Assembly: GCF_022347205.1 (NCBI RefSeq)
Contig: NZ_JAKRNE010000001.1
Location: 186,001 to 250,000, forward strand
Reading direction: 5' to 3'
From: Corynebacterium sp. ACRPO
Lineage (GTDB): Bacteria > Actinomycetota > Actinomycetes > Mycobacteriales > Mycobacteriaceae
Length of the DNA stretch: 64,000 nt
How positions within the stretch are numbered: the stretch's first letter is position 1; the number at the start of each line of letters is the position of its first letter. The position numbers and the translations under genes were made by a program. This document shows, piece after piece, positions 37,444 to 47,448 of this stretch. The notes under the pieces are model-generated. The model worked only from the letters and a program-made list of their open reading frames with translations, was not told the origin of the DNA and made no database searches.

Positions 37444-37904
37444 TGGCCATTGAAATTACCCTAGTCCTCTTCCTACTTATCATCGTAGGTTTGTGGGCGC
37501 TTTTTACCGCCCAGCGGCTTAACTCGCTGCACATCCGCACTGATGCCTCGCTGGCCCAGCTACAGGCGGCTCTCGATCGCAGGGCAGCGGTGACAGCGGC
37601 GGTCGCACCAGAGCTCGCGGCCCTAGCCCAGCGAGCAGAGTCTACCGAGCTCTATCAGGGCCATTTCGAACCGCGCACGATGGCCGAGCGGGAACTATCT
37701 GCCGCCATCGTGAGGGAGTTTCCCGCGGACCGTCGCCCTGCCGCGCTTGCCGACGCCGAGGGCCGCATCCAACTTGCCCACCGCTTCTACAACGAGGCGG
37801 TCAGCGACACGCGCGCGCTACGCCTGCGACCTGCGGTACGCCTCTTTCATCTGGGTGGCACCGCAAAACTGCCGGAGTATTTTGATTATATGCTGGCTGA
37901 GTAG
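37443..37904 (+). CDS. Membrane-anchored LemA-like protein
   Basis: 153 residues from an ATG overlapping the pimA stop (TGATG); a TTG one codon earlier is also possible. One N-terminal transmembrane helix (about 5-23) is followed by an all-helical domain. LemA-like traits are RLNSLHIRTDASLAQLQAALDRRA early and HRFYNEAVSDTRALR...LPEYFDY late, matching the 'YNxAVxxYN' and terminal 'FE/YF' features. In mycobacteria the gene after pimA carries a Nudix domain; that domain is absent here. Function unknown. Confidence 0.6.
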   Translation: MAIEITLVLFLLIIVGLWALFTAQRLNSLHIRTDASLAQLQAALDRRAAVTAAVAPELAALAQRAESTELYQGHFEPRTMAERELSAAIVREFPADRRPAALADAEGRIQLAHRFYNEAVSDTRALRLRPAVRLFHLGGTAKLPEYFDYMLAE

Positions 37905-37925
37905 CCAGCAGTTCTACCTCAAGAT

Positions 37926-39332
37926 TTAGGACGCAAGTGCGTGCCGGCCGCGTCGGCGGCGGAATACCGGCTTCGCCTCGGTGCTGGCGGCCGTGTCTTG
38001 CTCCGGGGCGTTAGGCGCTTGCTGCTGCACCTGCGCCCGCTCGAGCTTCGACGCCAGGGCCACCTCGACTGCAAACCAGACAAGTCCGATGATGGCCATG
38101 ACAACGATGAGGATATTGCGGGCTACCAATAGGTAGACGGCGAACATGTTCTCGCCCACGTGGTTCCAGATGTAGTCATAGTTGAATGGGTAGACCAAGG
38201 TGCCCAGCACGGCAGCGATAATGGTGCAGGACGCTAACAAGGCTTGGAATACCCGCAAGGGAGCGAATCCTTCCGGCAGGCGCTGGCGGATCACCACGGC
38301 AAGCAAGGGGCCCAGCCAGACGATGTATTGCGGGGAGAAAACCTTATTCGTCGCGATAAGAAGCAGGACCGTAACGGTAAAAAACGCCATGGTCGTGCGG
38401 GTGGTCCATCCGCCGGCGCACAGCCGGTACAGCGCCCATCCCACTGCGAAGACGAGCATGGCAATGGTGGCAATTGTGCTCCACGTCATTGCGGTATCTA
38501 CGCCAGGCCCGGAAATTTCAAAGCTCTTGGACGGCGCGTAGCCCAGATGCCACCGCCCCGGAGCGCGATGTGCCTGCAGCAACAGGAACGTCGCCGGGAT
38601 GGACTCCAACTGGAGACCGCGCACGCCCTGATAACTCAGCGGTGAAAGCAGGCGCTCGGTGCCAGAGGCAGCTATCGTGACGGTGCAGACCGCGACGATG
38701 GTGCAGAAAAACGCGAGTAGGCGCTGCCAGGTTGCGGATCTGTTGAAGCGGCCCACCAAGCCGGCAGCGAGGACTCCTGGCCATAGCTTCATCGTGGTGG
38801 CAAAGCCCAGTACCGCCGAGGCGATGAGCGGGCGGGTAGCTAGAAGGGCGGCTGCCCCGGCTACGGCTAGGGCGGGGAATATATCGAGACGCCACACAAA
38901 GGTGTGGCCAGCTGCGGTGCCGAAGAGCACCCAGAACCAGGCGGCCTGGAAACTGCGCGGTTGAGCCGAGTGGTGGCGCAGGAGGAGGGCTAAAAAGGCG
39001 GCGTCAACAAGCAGGGTCATAATGGTGAAGCCGATATAGAATGCGTTGATATTCTCGCCGGTGAGCCACCCCAAAAGCACCGTGGGCCACGTGCCCGCGT
39101 GAGGGTATTCGGTCATCATTGTCGGGTCATCGCCAAAGATCCCGGCAAAATAATATGCGACATCGCCCCTGGGATTGTGGTTAATCTTGAGTAAGTAAAT
39201 AAGGACAAGGCGGGCGATGACCCACCCAATCCATACTGCTGGAACAGAAGCGATGCGTTTCACTCGAAAGACTTTATTCAATGCGCGCCTACTTCGGTAG
39301 CGGACATAGTTTCTTCTAGAAAATTCCTCCAC
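37926..39332 (-). CDS. GT87 (GT-C) polyprenyl-phosphate glycosyltransferase, probable mannosyltransferase
   Basis: About 468 residues with 10-12 transmembrane segments starting at VPAVWIGWVIARLVLIYLL. The first extracytoplasmic loop (GDVAYYFAGIFGDDPTMMTEYP) carries acidic residues expected to catalyse transfer. Sequence features such as EYPHAGTWPTVLLGWL fit mannosyltransferases that build LM/LAM side chains. The start is uncertain: GTG at 39332 is chosen; a longer form to 39431 would run into the ribosome site of the divergent tesB gene, and a GTG at 39263 is also possible. Hydrophilic, basic tail at the C-terminus. Confidence 0.7.
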   Translation of the reverse strand: MEEFSRRNYVRYRSRRALNKVFRVKRIASVPAVWIGWVIARLVLIYLLKINHNPRGDVAYYFAGIFGDDPTMMTEYPHAGTWPTVLLGWLTGENINAFYIGFTIMTLLVDAAFLALLLRHHSAQPRSFQAAWFWVLFGTAAGHTFVWRLDIFPALAVAGAAALLATRPLIASAVLGFATTMKLWPGVLAAGLVGRFNRSATWQRLLAFFCTIVAVCTVTIAASGTERLLSPLSYQGVRGLQLESIPATFLLLQAHRAPGRWHLGYAPSKSFEISGPGVDTAMTWSTIATIAMLVFAVGWALYRLCAGGWTTRTTMAFFTVTVLLLIATNKVFSPQYIVWLGPLLAVVIRQRLPEGFAPLRVFQALLASCTIIAAVLGTLVYPFNYDYIWNHVGENMFAVYLLVARNILIVVMAIIGLVWFAVEVALASKLERAQVQQQAPNAPEQDTAASTEAKPVFRRRRGRHALAS

Positions 39333-39444
39333 TTTTGCGCCCAGATGTGGGGGACGGATTGGAAAAACAAACTGACGGCTCGTCCAGTGAGTAGTGTGGA
39401 CGGCAATTGCTAGGAAAATGATATAGGGCATAAGGAGCGTGCAG

Positions 39445-40317
39445 ATGGCATCTATTCGCGAGGTCTTGGCCGTCGAGGAAACGACAATGGCCGATGTCTT
39501 TAAAGGCCCTGCTGTGGAGTCGCGAATTGAACGTACCTTCGGCGGGCAGATTGCTGCTCAAGCAGTGGCCGCAGCCCAGCGCACTGTGTCCGGCAAAGAC
39601 ATCCACTCCCTGCATGGCTACTTTGTAGGCCCTGGCAATGCGAGCCAGCCAATTGAGATCCGTGTCGAACGCATTCGGGAGGGGAGATCATTTGCCAACC
39701 GGCAGGTGCGTGTCTACCAGGGGGAAGTGCTCCTTTTTACTCTCATGGCTAGTTTTCACCGCGACGGCGACTATGGTCCGCAGCATCAGGACGCGGCGCC
39801 GAAGGTGCCAGGGCCCGAGGAGACAGCTCGGATGGGTGGTGGTGCCCCGTACTCGACCCGGATCATCCTCAAAGAGTGGGAGGAGTGGGATATTCGTCTC
39901 GTGTCTGAAGAGGGCCGCGATCCTGTGGCTGCAGAGCGCACCGGCGCAGGTTATCGGCATATCTGGTTCCGCAACACAGGTCATCTCTCAGCGGATTCAG
40001 CCTTTCACCGTGCTGCGCTGACCTATATGTCTGATATGACGCTGATTCGCTCGGCCCTCATTCCGCATCAGGGAGAAAAGGTGCAATTGGCTAGCCTCGA
40101 CCATGCGATATGGTTCCTGCGCCCATTCCGCGTGGATGAGTGGTTGCTGTATGAGCAGATATCACCCACGGCGTCGAATGCAACGGCGGTTGCGCGTGGC
40201 AAGATTTTTACCGAGCAGGGTGAACTGGTGGCCTTGGTGAATCAAGAGGGGCTTACACGTTATTTAGATGAAAATTTGGGCAGCGGCTCTGCCCATGGCA
40301 ATTGGCACAACGTATAA
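39445..40317 (+). CDS. tesB: Acyl-CoA thioesterase II
   Basis: Hydrolyses acyl-CoA to free fatty acid and CoA. 290 residues from the ATG at 39445 (7 bases after AGGAG). Double hot-dog fold: first domain with FGGQIAAQAVAAAQRTV and HSLHGYFVGPG, second domain with LASLDHAIWFLRPFRVDEWLLYEQ, which includes the catalytic Asp. Same place relative to yebC as mycobacterial tesB2. Useful in this lipid-handling genus for fatty-acid turnover. Confidence 0.93.
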   Translation: MASIREVLAVEETTMADVFKGPAVESRIERTFGGQIAAQAVAAAQRTVSGKDIHSLHGYFVGPGNASQPIEIRVERIREGRSFANRQVRVYQGEVLLFTLMASFHRDGDYGPQHQDAAPKVPGPEETARMGGGAPYSTRIILKEWEEWDIRLVSEEGRDPVAAERTGAGYRHIWFRNTGHLSADSAFHRAALTYMSDMTLIRSALIPHQGEKVQLASLDHAIWFLRPFRVDEWLLYEQISPTASNATAVARGKIFTEQGELVALVNQEGLTRYLDENLGSGSAHGNWHNV

Positions 40318-40344
40318 GAATGTCCCGCTTATAAGGGGGTCGCT

Positions 40345-40373
40345 TTCACGCATTCGTGCAGCACACGTATAAT
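40345..40373 (+). promoter_or_regulatory. SigA-type promoter of yebC
   Basis: TTCACG (40345-40350) and a perfect TATAAT (40368-40373) with a 17-bp spacer. Confidence 0.65.
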
Positions 40374-40410
40374 TGCCACCAGTTTCAGCACCCGATTAGA
40401 AAGGGACTAC

Positions 40411-41166
40411 ATGTCAGGCCACTCGAAATGGGCAACTACCAAGCATAAGAAGGCTGCCAACGATGCCAAGCGTGGCAAGGAATTTGCCAAGCTGATCAAG
40501 AACATCGAAGTGGCGGCTCGTACCGGCGGTGGTGACCCAGCGGCTAACCCAACCCTTGATGACATGATCAAGAAGGCCAAGAAGGCCTCCGTCCCCAATG
40601 ACAATATTGAGCGTGCTCGCAAGCGCGGTTCCGGTGAAGAAGCCGGCGGCGCCGATTGGGAAACCATCATGTACGAAGGCTACGGTCCCAACGGCGTAGC
40701 CATGCTTATTGAGTGCCTGACGGATAACCGCAACCGTGCGGCGACCGACGTGCGTACCGCGATGTCCAAGAACGGCGGCAACCTGGGGGAGTCCGGCTCT
40801 GTGGCCTACATGTTCACCCGTACCGGCTACGTCTTGGTAGAAAAGGGCGAGCTGACGGAGGATGACGTCTTGATGGCCGTGCTGGAAGCAGGCGCGGAAG
40901 AGGTCAAGGACCAGGGCGAGAAGTTTGAGATTGTTTGCGCGCCGACGGACGTGCAGGCAGTCAAGGACGCGCTCAAGGACGCCGATATTGAGGTCGATGA
41001 CTCCGACAATGACTTCCGTGCGTCTGTCGAGGTACCGCTGGAAGCCAATGACGCCAAGAAGATTTTCCGCCTCATCGACGCCTTGGAAGACTCCGACGAT
41101 GTGCAAAACGTCTACACCAATATGGATCTCTCCGATGAGGTTCTAGCCGAGCTGAACGAGGACTAA
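40411..41166 (+). CDS. yebC: YebC/PmpR family translation/transcription factor
   Basis: 251 residues. Starts [21 protein letters not shown], the canonical family N-terminus, followed by the three-domain arrangement with [20 protein letters not shown] and [10 protein letters not shown]. Family members are reported as regulators near ruv genes, and YebC proteins help ribosomes through proline-rich stretches. It lies upstream of ruvCAB as in many bacteria, followed by its own terminator. Confidence 0.96.
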   Translation: MSGHSKWATTKHKKAANDAKRGKEFAKLIKNIEVAARTGGGDPAANPTLDDMIKKAKKASVPNDNIERARKRGSGEEAGGADWETIMYEGYGPNGVAMLIECLTDNRNRAATDVRTAMSKNGGNLGESGSVAYMFTRTGYVLVEKGELTEDDVLMAVLEAGAEEVKDQGEKFEIVCAPTDVQAVKDALKDADIEVDDSDNDFRASVEVPLEANDAKKIFRLIDALEDSDDVQNVYTNMDLSDEVLAELNED

Positions 41167-41191
41167 CCACCTCGCCGCAAGGACGGCTCTT

Positions 41192-41245
41192 AGCGCCGGT
41201 AGCGCTCCGTGGGTATAGCCCCTGGAGGCGTTGCCGGCGCTTTTC
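41192..41245 (+). terminator. Terminator after yebC
   Basis: Outer stem agcgccgg / ccggcgct with an inner stem (gcgctcc / ggaggcg), followed by tttcc. Confidence 0.65.
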
Positions 41246-41345
41246 CATGTGCTGGCTGGATGCTACGCTTGTAGAACACCTGTGTGTAGTCCATAATAGG
41301 GCAGTAGGCGGTGCTCAGTGGTGCCAACATGACAATGGGGGAGAG

Positions 41346-41912
41346 ATGAACCTAGAAGGAATGCGCGTGATGGGAATTGACCCAGGCTTGACGCGCTGCG
41401 GACTTTCCGTGGTTCAGGCTGGTCGTGGCCGAGCAATCCTTCCTGTTTCTGTCGGCGTGGTGCGCACCCCTAGCGATAAGGATTTGACGGAGCGCCTCCT
41501 GCGCCTTTCGGTGGCGGCGAAAGAGTGGATGGATGACTATTCGCCAGATGTGGTTGCGATCGAGCGCGTCTTCGAACGCGGCCAGGTGTCCACAGTCATG
41601 CAAACGGCCCATGTAGTTGGTGTGCTGGTGCTAGCTGCCGCCGAACGCGATATTCCGGTGTACATGTACACCCCGTCCGAAGTGAAAAAGGCCATCTCTG
41701 GGAACGGACGCGCAGATAAGAAGCAGATGACCACCATGATTACCCGTATTCTGGGGTTGTCTGAACCGCCCAAGCCTGCCGACGCCGCCGACGCTCTTGC
41801 GTTGGCAGTCTGCCACTGCTGGCGTGCCCCGGCCATTGTGCGGATGGACCATACCGGTCTCGGGCTTGGCGCTAAGACCAGCGGCGTGCGCGGCCAGGGC
41901 AAGAAGCGCTAG
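41346..41912 (+). CDS. ruvC: Holliday junction resolvase RuvC
   Basis: Endonuclease that cuts Holliday junctions. 188 residues from the ATG at 41346 after GGGGAGAG. Catalytic acids in [11 protein letters not shown] (Asp), VAIERVF (Glu) and the C-terminal [12 protein letters not shown] pair. A basic tail ends GQGKKR. First gene of ruvCAB. Confidence 0.96.
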   Translation: MNLEGMRVMGIDPGLTRCGLSVVQAGRGRAILPVSVGVVRTPSDKDLTERLLRLSVAAKEWMDDYSPDVVAIERVFERGQVSTVMQTAHVVGVLVLAAAERDIPVYMYTPSEVKKAISGNGRADKKQMTTMITRILGLSEPPKPADAADALALAVCHCWRAPAIVRMDHTGLGLGAKTSGVRGQGKKR

Positions 41913-41946
41913 GGAATTTTACTGAGAGTGGAAGGATAGGAAGCCA

Positions 41947-42564
41947 ATGATTGCTGCACTGCGTGGAGAGGTACTCCATATTGGACTCGACCATGGGGTT
42001 ATCGACTGTGCAGGCGTGGGGTACAAGTTTTTAGCCACCCCAAAAACGCTGGGTACCTTGCGCCGCGGGGAACAAGCCACGGTTCTTACTAACTTGGTGG
42101 TCAAGGAAGATTCTCTGACTCTCTATGGCTTTAGCGCTGATGAGGATCGCGAGATGTTCCATGTGCTGCAGTCCGTGTCCGGACTAGGCCCCAAGCTGGC
42201 CTTGGCCGCGCTGTCGGTTATGGGGGCAGGGGAGCTCGCGGCGGCAATTGGTGGGGAAGATGTAAAGGCGCTGCAGTCTATTCCGGGCGTCGGCAAGCGT
42301 ATGGCCCAACGCTTGGCGCTGGAGCTCAAGGAGAAGGTAGCGGCCTTTGCGCCAAGCGCGCCCGCGGCCGCAGGCTCCGTTGATACCGCCGTCGCGCCGA
42401 CCGGTGGTGCCGTGGTAGAAAGCGTGACTGAGGCACTTGTTGGCCTTGGGTTTACCGATAAGGGGGCGCGCCCCGTGGTGGAATCCGCCTACGCGGACAA
42501 TCCCGATGCCGATACGTCCTCTCTCTTGCGTGCGGCGCTGGCGCAGCTGGGCAAGAAGAAATAA
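41947..42564 (+). CDS. ruvA: Holliday junction branch migration protein RuvA
   Basis: 205 residues. OB-fold N-terminus (MIAALRGEVLHIG), twin HhH motifs in FHVLQSVSGLGPKLALAALS and IPGVGKRMAQRLALEL, and the mobile domain III that contacts RuvB at the C-terminus. 34 bases after ruvC. Confidence 0.96.
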   Translation: MIAALRGEVLHIGLDHGVIDCAGVGYKFLATPKTLGTLRRGEQATVLTNLVVKEDSLTLYGFSADEDREMFHVLQSVSGLGPKLALAALSVMGAGELAAAIGGEDVKALQSIPGVGKRMAQRLALELKEKVAAFAPSAPAAAGSVDTAVAPTGGAVVESVTEALVGLGFTDKGARPVVESAYADNPDADTSSLLRAALAQLGKKK

Positions 42565-42586
42565 CCGGCAGGAAGGCTGAAAAATC

Positions 42587-43666
42587 ATGTCCGATATTGA
42601 GCGCACCGAGTTCAATCTCCCTGAGGGCCTCGACGCGGCGCACGCCACCCAGCGCAATAGCGATGTGGATGCCACCGCACACTCCGAGGAGCATGATATT
42701 GAACGCTCCTTGCGTCCCAAGTCGCTCGAGGAGTTTATCGGCCAACCCAAGGTACGCGAGCAGCTTTCCCTTGTGCTTAAGGGGGCAAAGAACCGTGGGG
42801 TCACGCCCGACCACGTTTTGCTTTCGGGGCCGCCGGGCCTGGGCAAGACCACAATGGCGATGATTATTTCCCAGGAGCTGGGGACCTCGCTGCGTATGAC
42901 TTCCGGGCCCGCTTTGGAGCGCGCCGGTGATTTGGCCGCAATGCTTTCCAACCTTATGGAAGGCGATGTCTTGTTCATCGATGAGATTCACCGCATTGCC
43001 CGGCCAGCAGAAGAAATGCTGTACATGGCAATGGAGGACTTCCGCATTGACGTCATCGTGGGCAAGGGACCTGGCGCTACTTCTATTCCGCTAGAGATCC
43101 CGCCATTTACCCTGGTAGGTGCGACTACGCGCGCCGGCATGCTCACCGGCCCATTGCGCGACCGCTTCGGTTTCACCGCACAGATGGAGTACTACGACAC
43201 GGCCGATCTTACCCAGGTGATCAAGCGCGCCGCCCACATTTTGGACGTGGAAATTGACCACGATGCGGCAGTAGAAATTGGCTCTCGTTCGCGCGGAACA
43301 CCACGTATTGCTAACCGTTTGCTGCGCCGCGTGCGTGACTATGCCGAGGTCAATGGCACCGGCCTGATTGATCTCAGTGCGGCCCAGGGAGCGCTCGAAG
43401 TCTTTGACGTGGATGACATGGGACTTGACCGCCTCGACCGGGCGGTGCTCAATGCCTTGATTAAGGGGCACGGCGGCGGACCGGTAGGCGTGAGCACGCT
43501 AGCCATCGCAGTGGGCGAGGAACCCTCGACTGTCGAGGAGGTGTGTGAGCCATACCTGGTGCGTGCCGGAATGATTGCGCGCACTGGACGCGGCCGTGTA
43601 GCTACCGCTGCTGCGTGGCGGCACCTGGGGCTTACCCCGCCGGAGGGCGCGGCCGGGCTGTTTTAA
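42587..43666 (+). CDS. ruvB: Holliday junction branch migration ATPase RuvB
   Basis: 359 residues. AAA+ ATPase with [11 protein letters not shown], Walker [12 protein letters not shown], Walker B LFIDEIHR, sensor 1 GATTRAGML, Arg finger region RDRFGF and a C-terminal winged helix ending in [10 protein letters not shown]. Completes the RuvABC resolvasome. Confidence 0.97.
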   Translation: MSDIERTEFNLPEGLDAAHATQRNSDVDATAHSEEHDIERSLRPKSLEEFIGQPKVREQLSLVLKGAKNRGVTPDHVLLSGPPGLGKTTMAMIISQELGTSLRMTSGPALERAGDLAAMLSNLMEGDVLFIDEIHRIARPAEEMLYMAMEDFRIDVIVGKGPGATSIPLEIPPFTLVGATTRAGMLTGPLRDRFGFTAQMEYYDTADLTQVIKRAAHILDVEIDHDAAVEIGSRSRGTPRIANRLLRRVRDYAEVNGTGLIDLSAAQGALEVFDVDDMGLDRLDRAVLNALIKGHGGGPVGVSTLAIAVGEEPSTVEEVCEPYLVRAGMIARTGRGRVATAAAWRHLGLTPPEGAAGLF

Positions 43667-43741
43667 TTCAGGGGCTAGCCTGCTTGGCGATGCCCCCCTT
43701 GGGGTTTCTGTGCGCACCGCCGTCTGGCACACTAGGGTGCT

Positions 43742-44101
43742 ATGGAAATCATCATTCTCATCATTATTGGCATCCTCTTCGTCGTTCCCTCGTTTATGGC
43801 CATGCGAAAGCAGCGCCAGCGCCAAAATGAGATGCAGGCCCTCCAGAATTCCCTGCAGCCGGGCGACGCCATCGTTACGGCGGGCGGCGTGCACGGCGTA
43901 GTGCGCAGCACTGGCGACAAGGATGTGGATCTAGAAATCGCCCCTGGCGTGGTGGTTACTTTTGACAAGATGGCGGTCATTCGCACTGAGCAGGAGGCCA
44001 ATGAGCTTGCGCGCCCTGCTGCTGGGGAAGAGAAGAATGATGCGGCAGATAACCTGCCTGATGAGAAGTACCCTCCGTTTGACGGCCAGGAGAAGGAATA
44101 G
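43742..44101 (+). CDS. yajC: Preprotein translocase subunit YajC
   Basis: 119 residues. One N-terminal transmembrane helix (about 3-19), RKQRQRQNEMQALQNSLQPGD and VVTAGGVHGVV-type motifs (here IVTAGGVHGVVRS), then an acidic tail. SecDF partner; next to secD as usual. Confidence 0.93.
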   Translation: MEIIILIIIGILFVVPSFMAMRKQRQRQNEMQALQNSLQPGDAIVTAGGVHGVVRSTGDKDVDLEIAPGVVVTFDKMAVIRTEQEANELARPAAGEEKNDAADNLPDEKYPPFDGQEKE

Positions 44102-44315
44102 CCGGCTATTTCCTAAGAGTTGCCTTAACGTTTGCTAGGTGGGTGGAGCCTTCGCGGAGCGTAGACCCCATCACACTTTGAGTCTTTTCCGGACCTCGTT
44201 AAGGAAAACTCCGCCTGATGACGTACGATTGTGCGTTGTTGACGTGCCTGCGCCATGTGGCGGGGCCGTATTTAATGTTTAAACACCCTGTTATAAGCAG
44301 CACAGGAGATTATCG
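44102..44315 (+). other. Gap between yajC and secD
   Basis: 214 bases with no gene. Possible secD promoter elements (AT-rich tatttaatgttt near 44270 and ttataag near 44292). No strong hairpin with a U-run was seen. Confidence 0.4.
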
Positions 44316-46232
44316 TTGTCCGCAAAAACCCGTGGCGCTATGAAAAATAGCAAACGCCAATGGCCGAAGCGCGCGATCGCGCTCTTCGTTCTCATTGTGG
44401 TTGTTATCTATGCGCTTATCTTTTTAACTGGTAGCCGTCAAAGCACCCCAAAGCTTGGCATCGACTTGCAGGGCGGTACCCGCGTAACACTGGCGCCGCA
44501 AGGCGAGGAACCCACCCAAGACCAACTCAAGCAAGCACGCAACATTTTGGAACAGCGTGTTAACGGCATGGGTGTTTCTGGTTCTGAGGTTGTCATCAAC
44601 GGCAATACCCTGGTCATTACCGTGCCAGGTGAGGACGCCTCCCAGGCACAGGCTGTGGGCCAGACCTCGCAGCTGTTCTTCCGTCCGGTGGCTAAGCCCT
44701 CCATGCCGGATATGGAAAAGCTCAATAAGGAGCTGGAAGATATGGCCAATCGCTGGGTGAAGTACGACGTACTGAGCGCAGACGAGGCCAATAAGCAGAT
44801 GGAACAGATGACCAAGGCCATCGCTCAGCAAGAAGCGCAGATGACTGGCAAGGAGCCAAAGGAGCAGAAGGCTCCTAAGGTCAGCGCCAAGCCGCTTGAG
44901 GAGCCAAGCAACTCCATTGAGCAGACTAAGCGCCGCGATGAAGTTACGGAGATGCTCCTGAAGGACCGTCAGTCCGAGGACCCGACCACCCAGGCAGCAG
45001 CCTCCGCGCTGATGACCTGCCAGGGCAGCAGCGACCCACTGGCCGGCGCCGATGATCCTGCAAAGCCATTTGTTACTTGTGACTACTCCAACGGCAATCC
45101 ATACGTTCTGGAGCCCGCACCGCTTCTCAATGGCATCAAGGACGAAAACGGTACCCGCCTCACCGGTAACGAGATCGATACCAATTCTCCTATCGAAGGC
45201 GGCCTAAACGGTCAGTCCGGCCAGATGGAGATCAACTTCTCCTTCAAGACCGGCGATGGCCCGAACGGTTCTCAGACCTGGGCAGACCTGACGCAGGAAC
45301 ACCTCAAGGACCAGGTTGCCATCACCCTTGACTCTGGGGTTATTTCCGCACCGGTTATTCAGGGAGCAACTCCAGTTGGCTCTGCTACCTCCATTACTGG
45401 TGACTTTAGCCAGGAAGAGGCACAAAACCTGGCTAATAACCTGAAGTATGGCGCACTGCCGTTGTCCTTCGCCGGTGAAAATGGCGAGCCGGGTGGCACC
45501 GTAGAGTCCATTCCACCAACCCTGGGTAAGGCCGCACTGCAGGCCGGCCTCATTGCAGGCCTCGTTGGCCTGGTACTCGTGATGGCCTACTCGCTGTACT
45601 ACTTCCGCGCGCTGGCCGGCGTATCCCTCATCTTCCTCATTGCCTCTGGCCTCCTGACCTATGGTTCCCTGGTTCTGCTGGGCCGCTGGATCGGTTATTC
45701 GCTGGACCTTTCCGGCATCGCCGGTCTGGTCATCGGTGTGGGCGCAACTGCTGACTCCTTCGTGGTCTACTACGAGCGCATCAAGGACGAGCTCCTCGAG
45801 GGACGCACTTTCCGCTCCGCTACGCAAAAGGCGTGGGAGCGCGCTCGTGCCACCATTGTGACCGGTAACGCGGTGACCCTGATTGGCTCTGTTGTGGTCT
45901 ACTTCCTCGCCATCGGTGAGGTGAAGGGCTTCGCCTTTACGATGGGTCTGACCACGGTCTTCGACCTGGTCGTATCCTTCCTGGTCATGGCACCACTGAT
46001 GCAGATGGTGGGCCGCCGTCCGGCTGCTGCTAAACCTTCGATGAATGGCCTCGGCGGAATCTACGCACTGGTGGAAGAGCGCCGTGAGCGCGGCTACTTT
46101 GGCTCGGGACGTCGTCAAGCAAGCACTGCTGAAGCCTCCGACGCTAAAGAGTCAGCCACCAAAGAAACGGCAGGACATTCTGCCGCAGGAACCGCACGTC
46201 CCGTAGATGCTGCGGAAGATGAGGAGAAATAA
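44316..46232 (+). CDS. secD: Protein translocase subunit SecD
   Basis: 638 residues. TTG start 7 bases after AGGAG. Proton-driven motor that finishes Sec export. TM1 IALFVLIVVVIYALIFL is followed by the signature GIDLQGGTRVTL, a long periplasmic P1 region with a charged insertion (about 165-215), and five C-terminal membrane helices with GLVIGVGATADSFVVYYERIKDE. The hydrophilic tail is 60 residues long. SecF follows after 2 bases. Confidence 0.96.
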   Translation: MSAKTRGAMKNSKRQWPKRAIALFVLIVVVIYALIFLTGSRQSTPKLGIDLQGGTRVTLAPQGEEPTQDQLKQARNILEQRVNGMGVSGSEVVINGNTLVITVPGEDASQAQAVGQTSQLFFRPVAKPSMPDMEKLNKELEDMANRWVKYDVLSADEANKQMEQMTKAIAQQEAQMTGKEPKEQKAPKVSAKPLEEPSNSIEQTKRRDEVTEMLLKDRQSEDPTTQAAASALMTCQGSSDPLAGADDPAKPFVTCDYSNGNPYVLEPAPLLNGIKDENGTRLTGNEIDTNSPIEGGLNGQSGQMEINFSFKTGDGPNGSQTWADLTQEHLKDQVAITLDSGVISAPVIQGATPVGSATSITGDFSQEEAQNLANNLKYGALPLSFAGENGEPGGTVESIPPTLGKAALQAGLIAGLVGLVLVMAYSLYYFRALAGVSLIFLIASGLLTYGSLVLLGRWIGYSLDLSGIAGLVIGVGATADSFVVYYERIKDELLEGRTFRSATQKAWERARATIVTGNAVTLIGSVVVYFLAIGEVKGFAFTMGLTTVFDLVVSFLVMAPLMQMVGRRPAAAKPSMNGLGGIYALVEERRERGYFGSGRRQASTAEASDAKESATKETAGHSAAGTARPVDAAEDEEK

Positions 46233-46234
46233 GC

Positions 46235-47395
46235 ATGGCTGTTTCGACTAAGCACAAGATTTCCCGGATGGACCGCCTCTACGAGGACGAGCGCGGTTAT
46301 GACTTCATCGGTCGCACCAAGCTGTGGTACGGCATCACCGCCGCGTTGATCGTGGCCGCAGTGGCCGCAATCCTCATTCGTGGTTTCTCGCTCTCGATTG
46401 ACTTCGAAGGCGGCACCACGTTGTCGATGCCGGCAGGCGACCTCAAGGAAGATGAGGTAAGCCAGGTATTCGAAGACTCCACCGGTGTCGAACCTGAGCA
46501 GGTTCACATTGTGGGCTCTGGCGATTCTGAGACCTTGGAAATCGTTTCTGAGCGCTTGAGCCAAGAGGACGTGAATGCGGCCCGCGCGGCTATCTATGAC
46601 AACTTCCAGCCGAAGGATGAAAACGGCAAGGCCACTCCGGATGCCATTGGCTCGTCCACGGTTTCCGAATCCTGGGGTTCTTCTATTACCCAGCGCATGC
46701 TCATTGCCATGCTGGTCTTCTTGGTGGCTGCGACCGTCTACGTGGCCATTCGCTTGCAGAAGAACATGGCTTTTGCCGCCATCATCGCGCTGATTGCAGA
46801 CGGCGTGATCATCGCCGGTATTTACGCCCTCTTTGGCTTCGAAGTTTCCCCGGCCGTCATTATTGGTCTGCTTACCGTCTTGACCTTCTCCATGTATGAC
46901 TCGGTCATCGTCTTTGACAAGATCAACGAGAACACGGAAGGCCTCGAGGGCCAGCGCAAGAAGACCTTTGCTGAGCTGACAAACTTGGCTATCAACCAGA
47001 CGGTCATGCGCTCGATTTCTACCTCGGTTATTTCCGCGCTGCCTATCATCGCGCTCTTCGTGGTGGCCGTATGGCTGATGGGTATCGGTACCCTCCGCGA
47101 TCTGGCGCTCATTCAGCTCATCGGCGTGGTCGAGGGCATTTTCTCCTCCATCTTCTTCGCTACGCCGCTGGTCGTGACCCTCGCCAATATGTCCAAGAAG
47201 ATCAAGCGTCACAACAAGCGGGTCGCGGACTACCGCGCTGGCAAGGACGAGAATGCCGCGGCAGAATCTGGCGCAGCATCCTCCGGCCGCACCGTGGTCT
47301 CACCAGTGAGTGCAAAGACCACCCCGGCTGAGATCGAAGATGATCCGTCCGAGTCCACTGGGCACCCTGGCGCAACCTGGCGCCCGGGCCGGTAG
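46235..47395 (+). CDS. secF: Protein translocase subunit SecF
   Basis: 386 residues. Six membrane helices; the signature IDFEGGTTLSMP after TM1 and LTVLTFSMYDSVIVFDKINEN in the conserved C-terminal block. A long polar tail ends the protein. Works as a complex with SecD and YajC. Confidence 0.96.
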   Translation: MAVSTKHKISRMDRLYEDERGYDFIGRTKLWYGITAALIVAAVAAILIRGFSLSIDFEGGTTLSMPAGDLKEDEVSQVFEDSTGVEPEQVHIVGSGDSETLEIVSERLSQEDVNAARAAIYDNFQPKDENGKATPDAIGSSTVSESWGSSITQRMLIAMLVFLVAATVYVAIRLQKNMAFAAIIALIADGVIIAGIYALFGFEVSPAVIIGLLTVLTFSMYDSVIVFDKINENTEGLEGQRKKTFAELTNLAINQTVMRSISTSVISALPIIALFVVAVWLMGIGTLRDLALIQLIGVVEGIFSSIFFATPLVVTLANMSKKIKRHNKRVADYRAGKDENAAAESGAASSGRTVVSPVSAKTTPAEIEDDPSESTGHPGATWRPGR

Positions 47396-47448
47396 CCTCC
47401 GATAGTAAAATTTTGGCGGAGTTGTAGCTGAAGTGAGGGCGAATTACG

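Noticed and set aside
39333..39431. N-terminal extension of the GT87 gene to an ATG at 39431
   Set aside because: The start would lie in the ribosome-binding site of the divergent tesB gene and leave no promoter; the first transmembrane helix starts well downstream.
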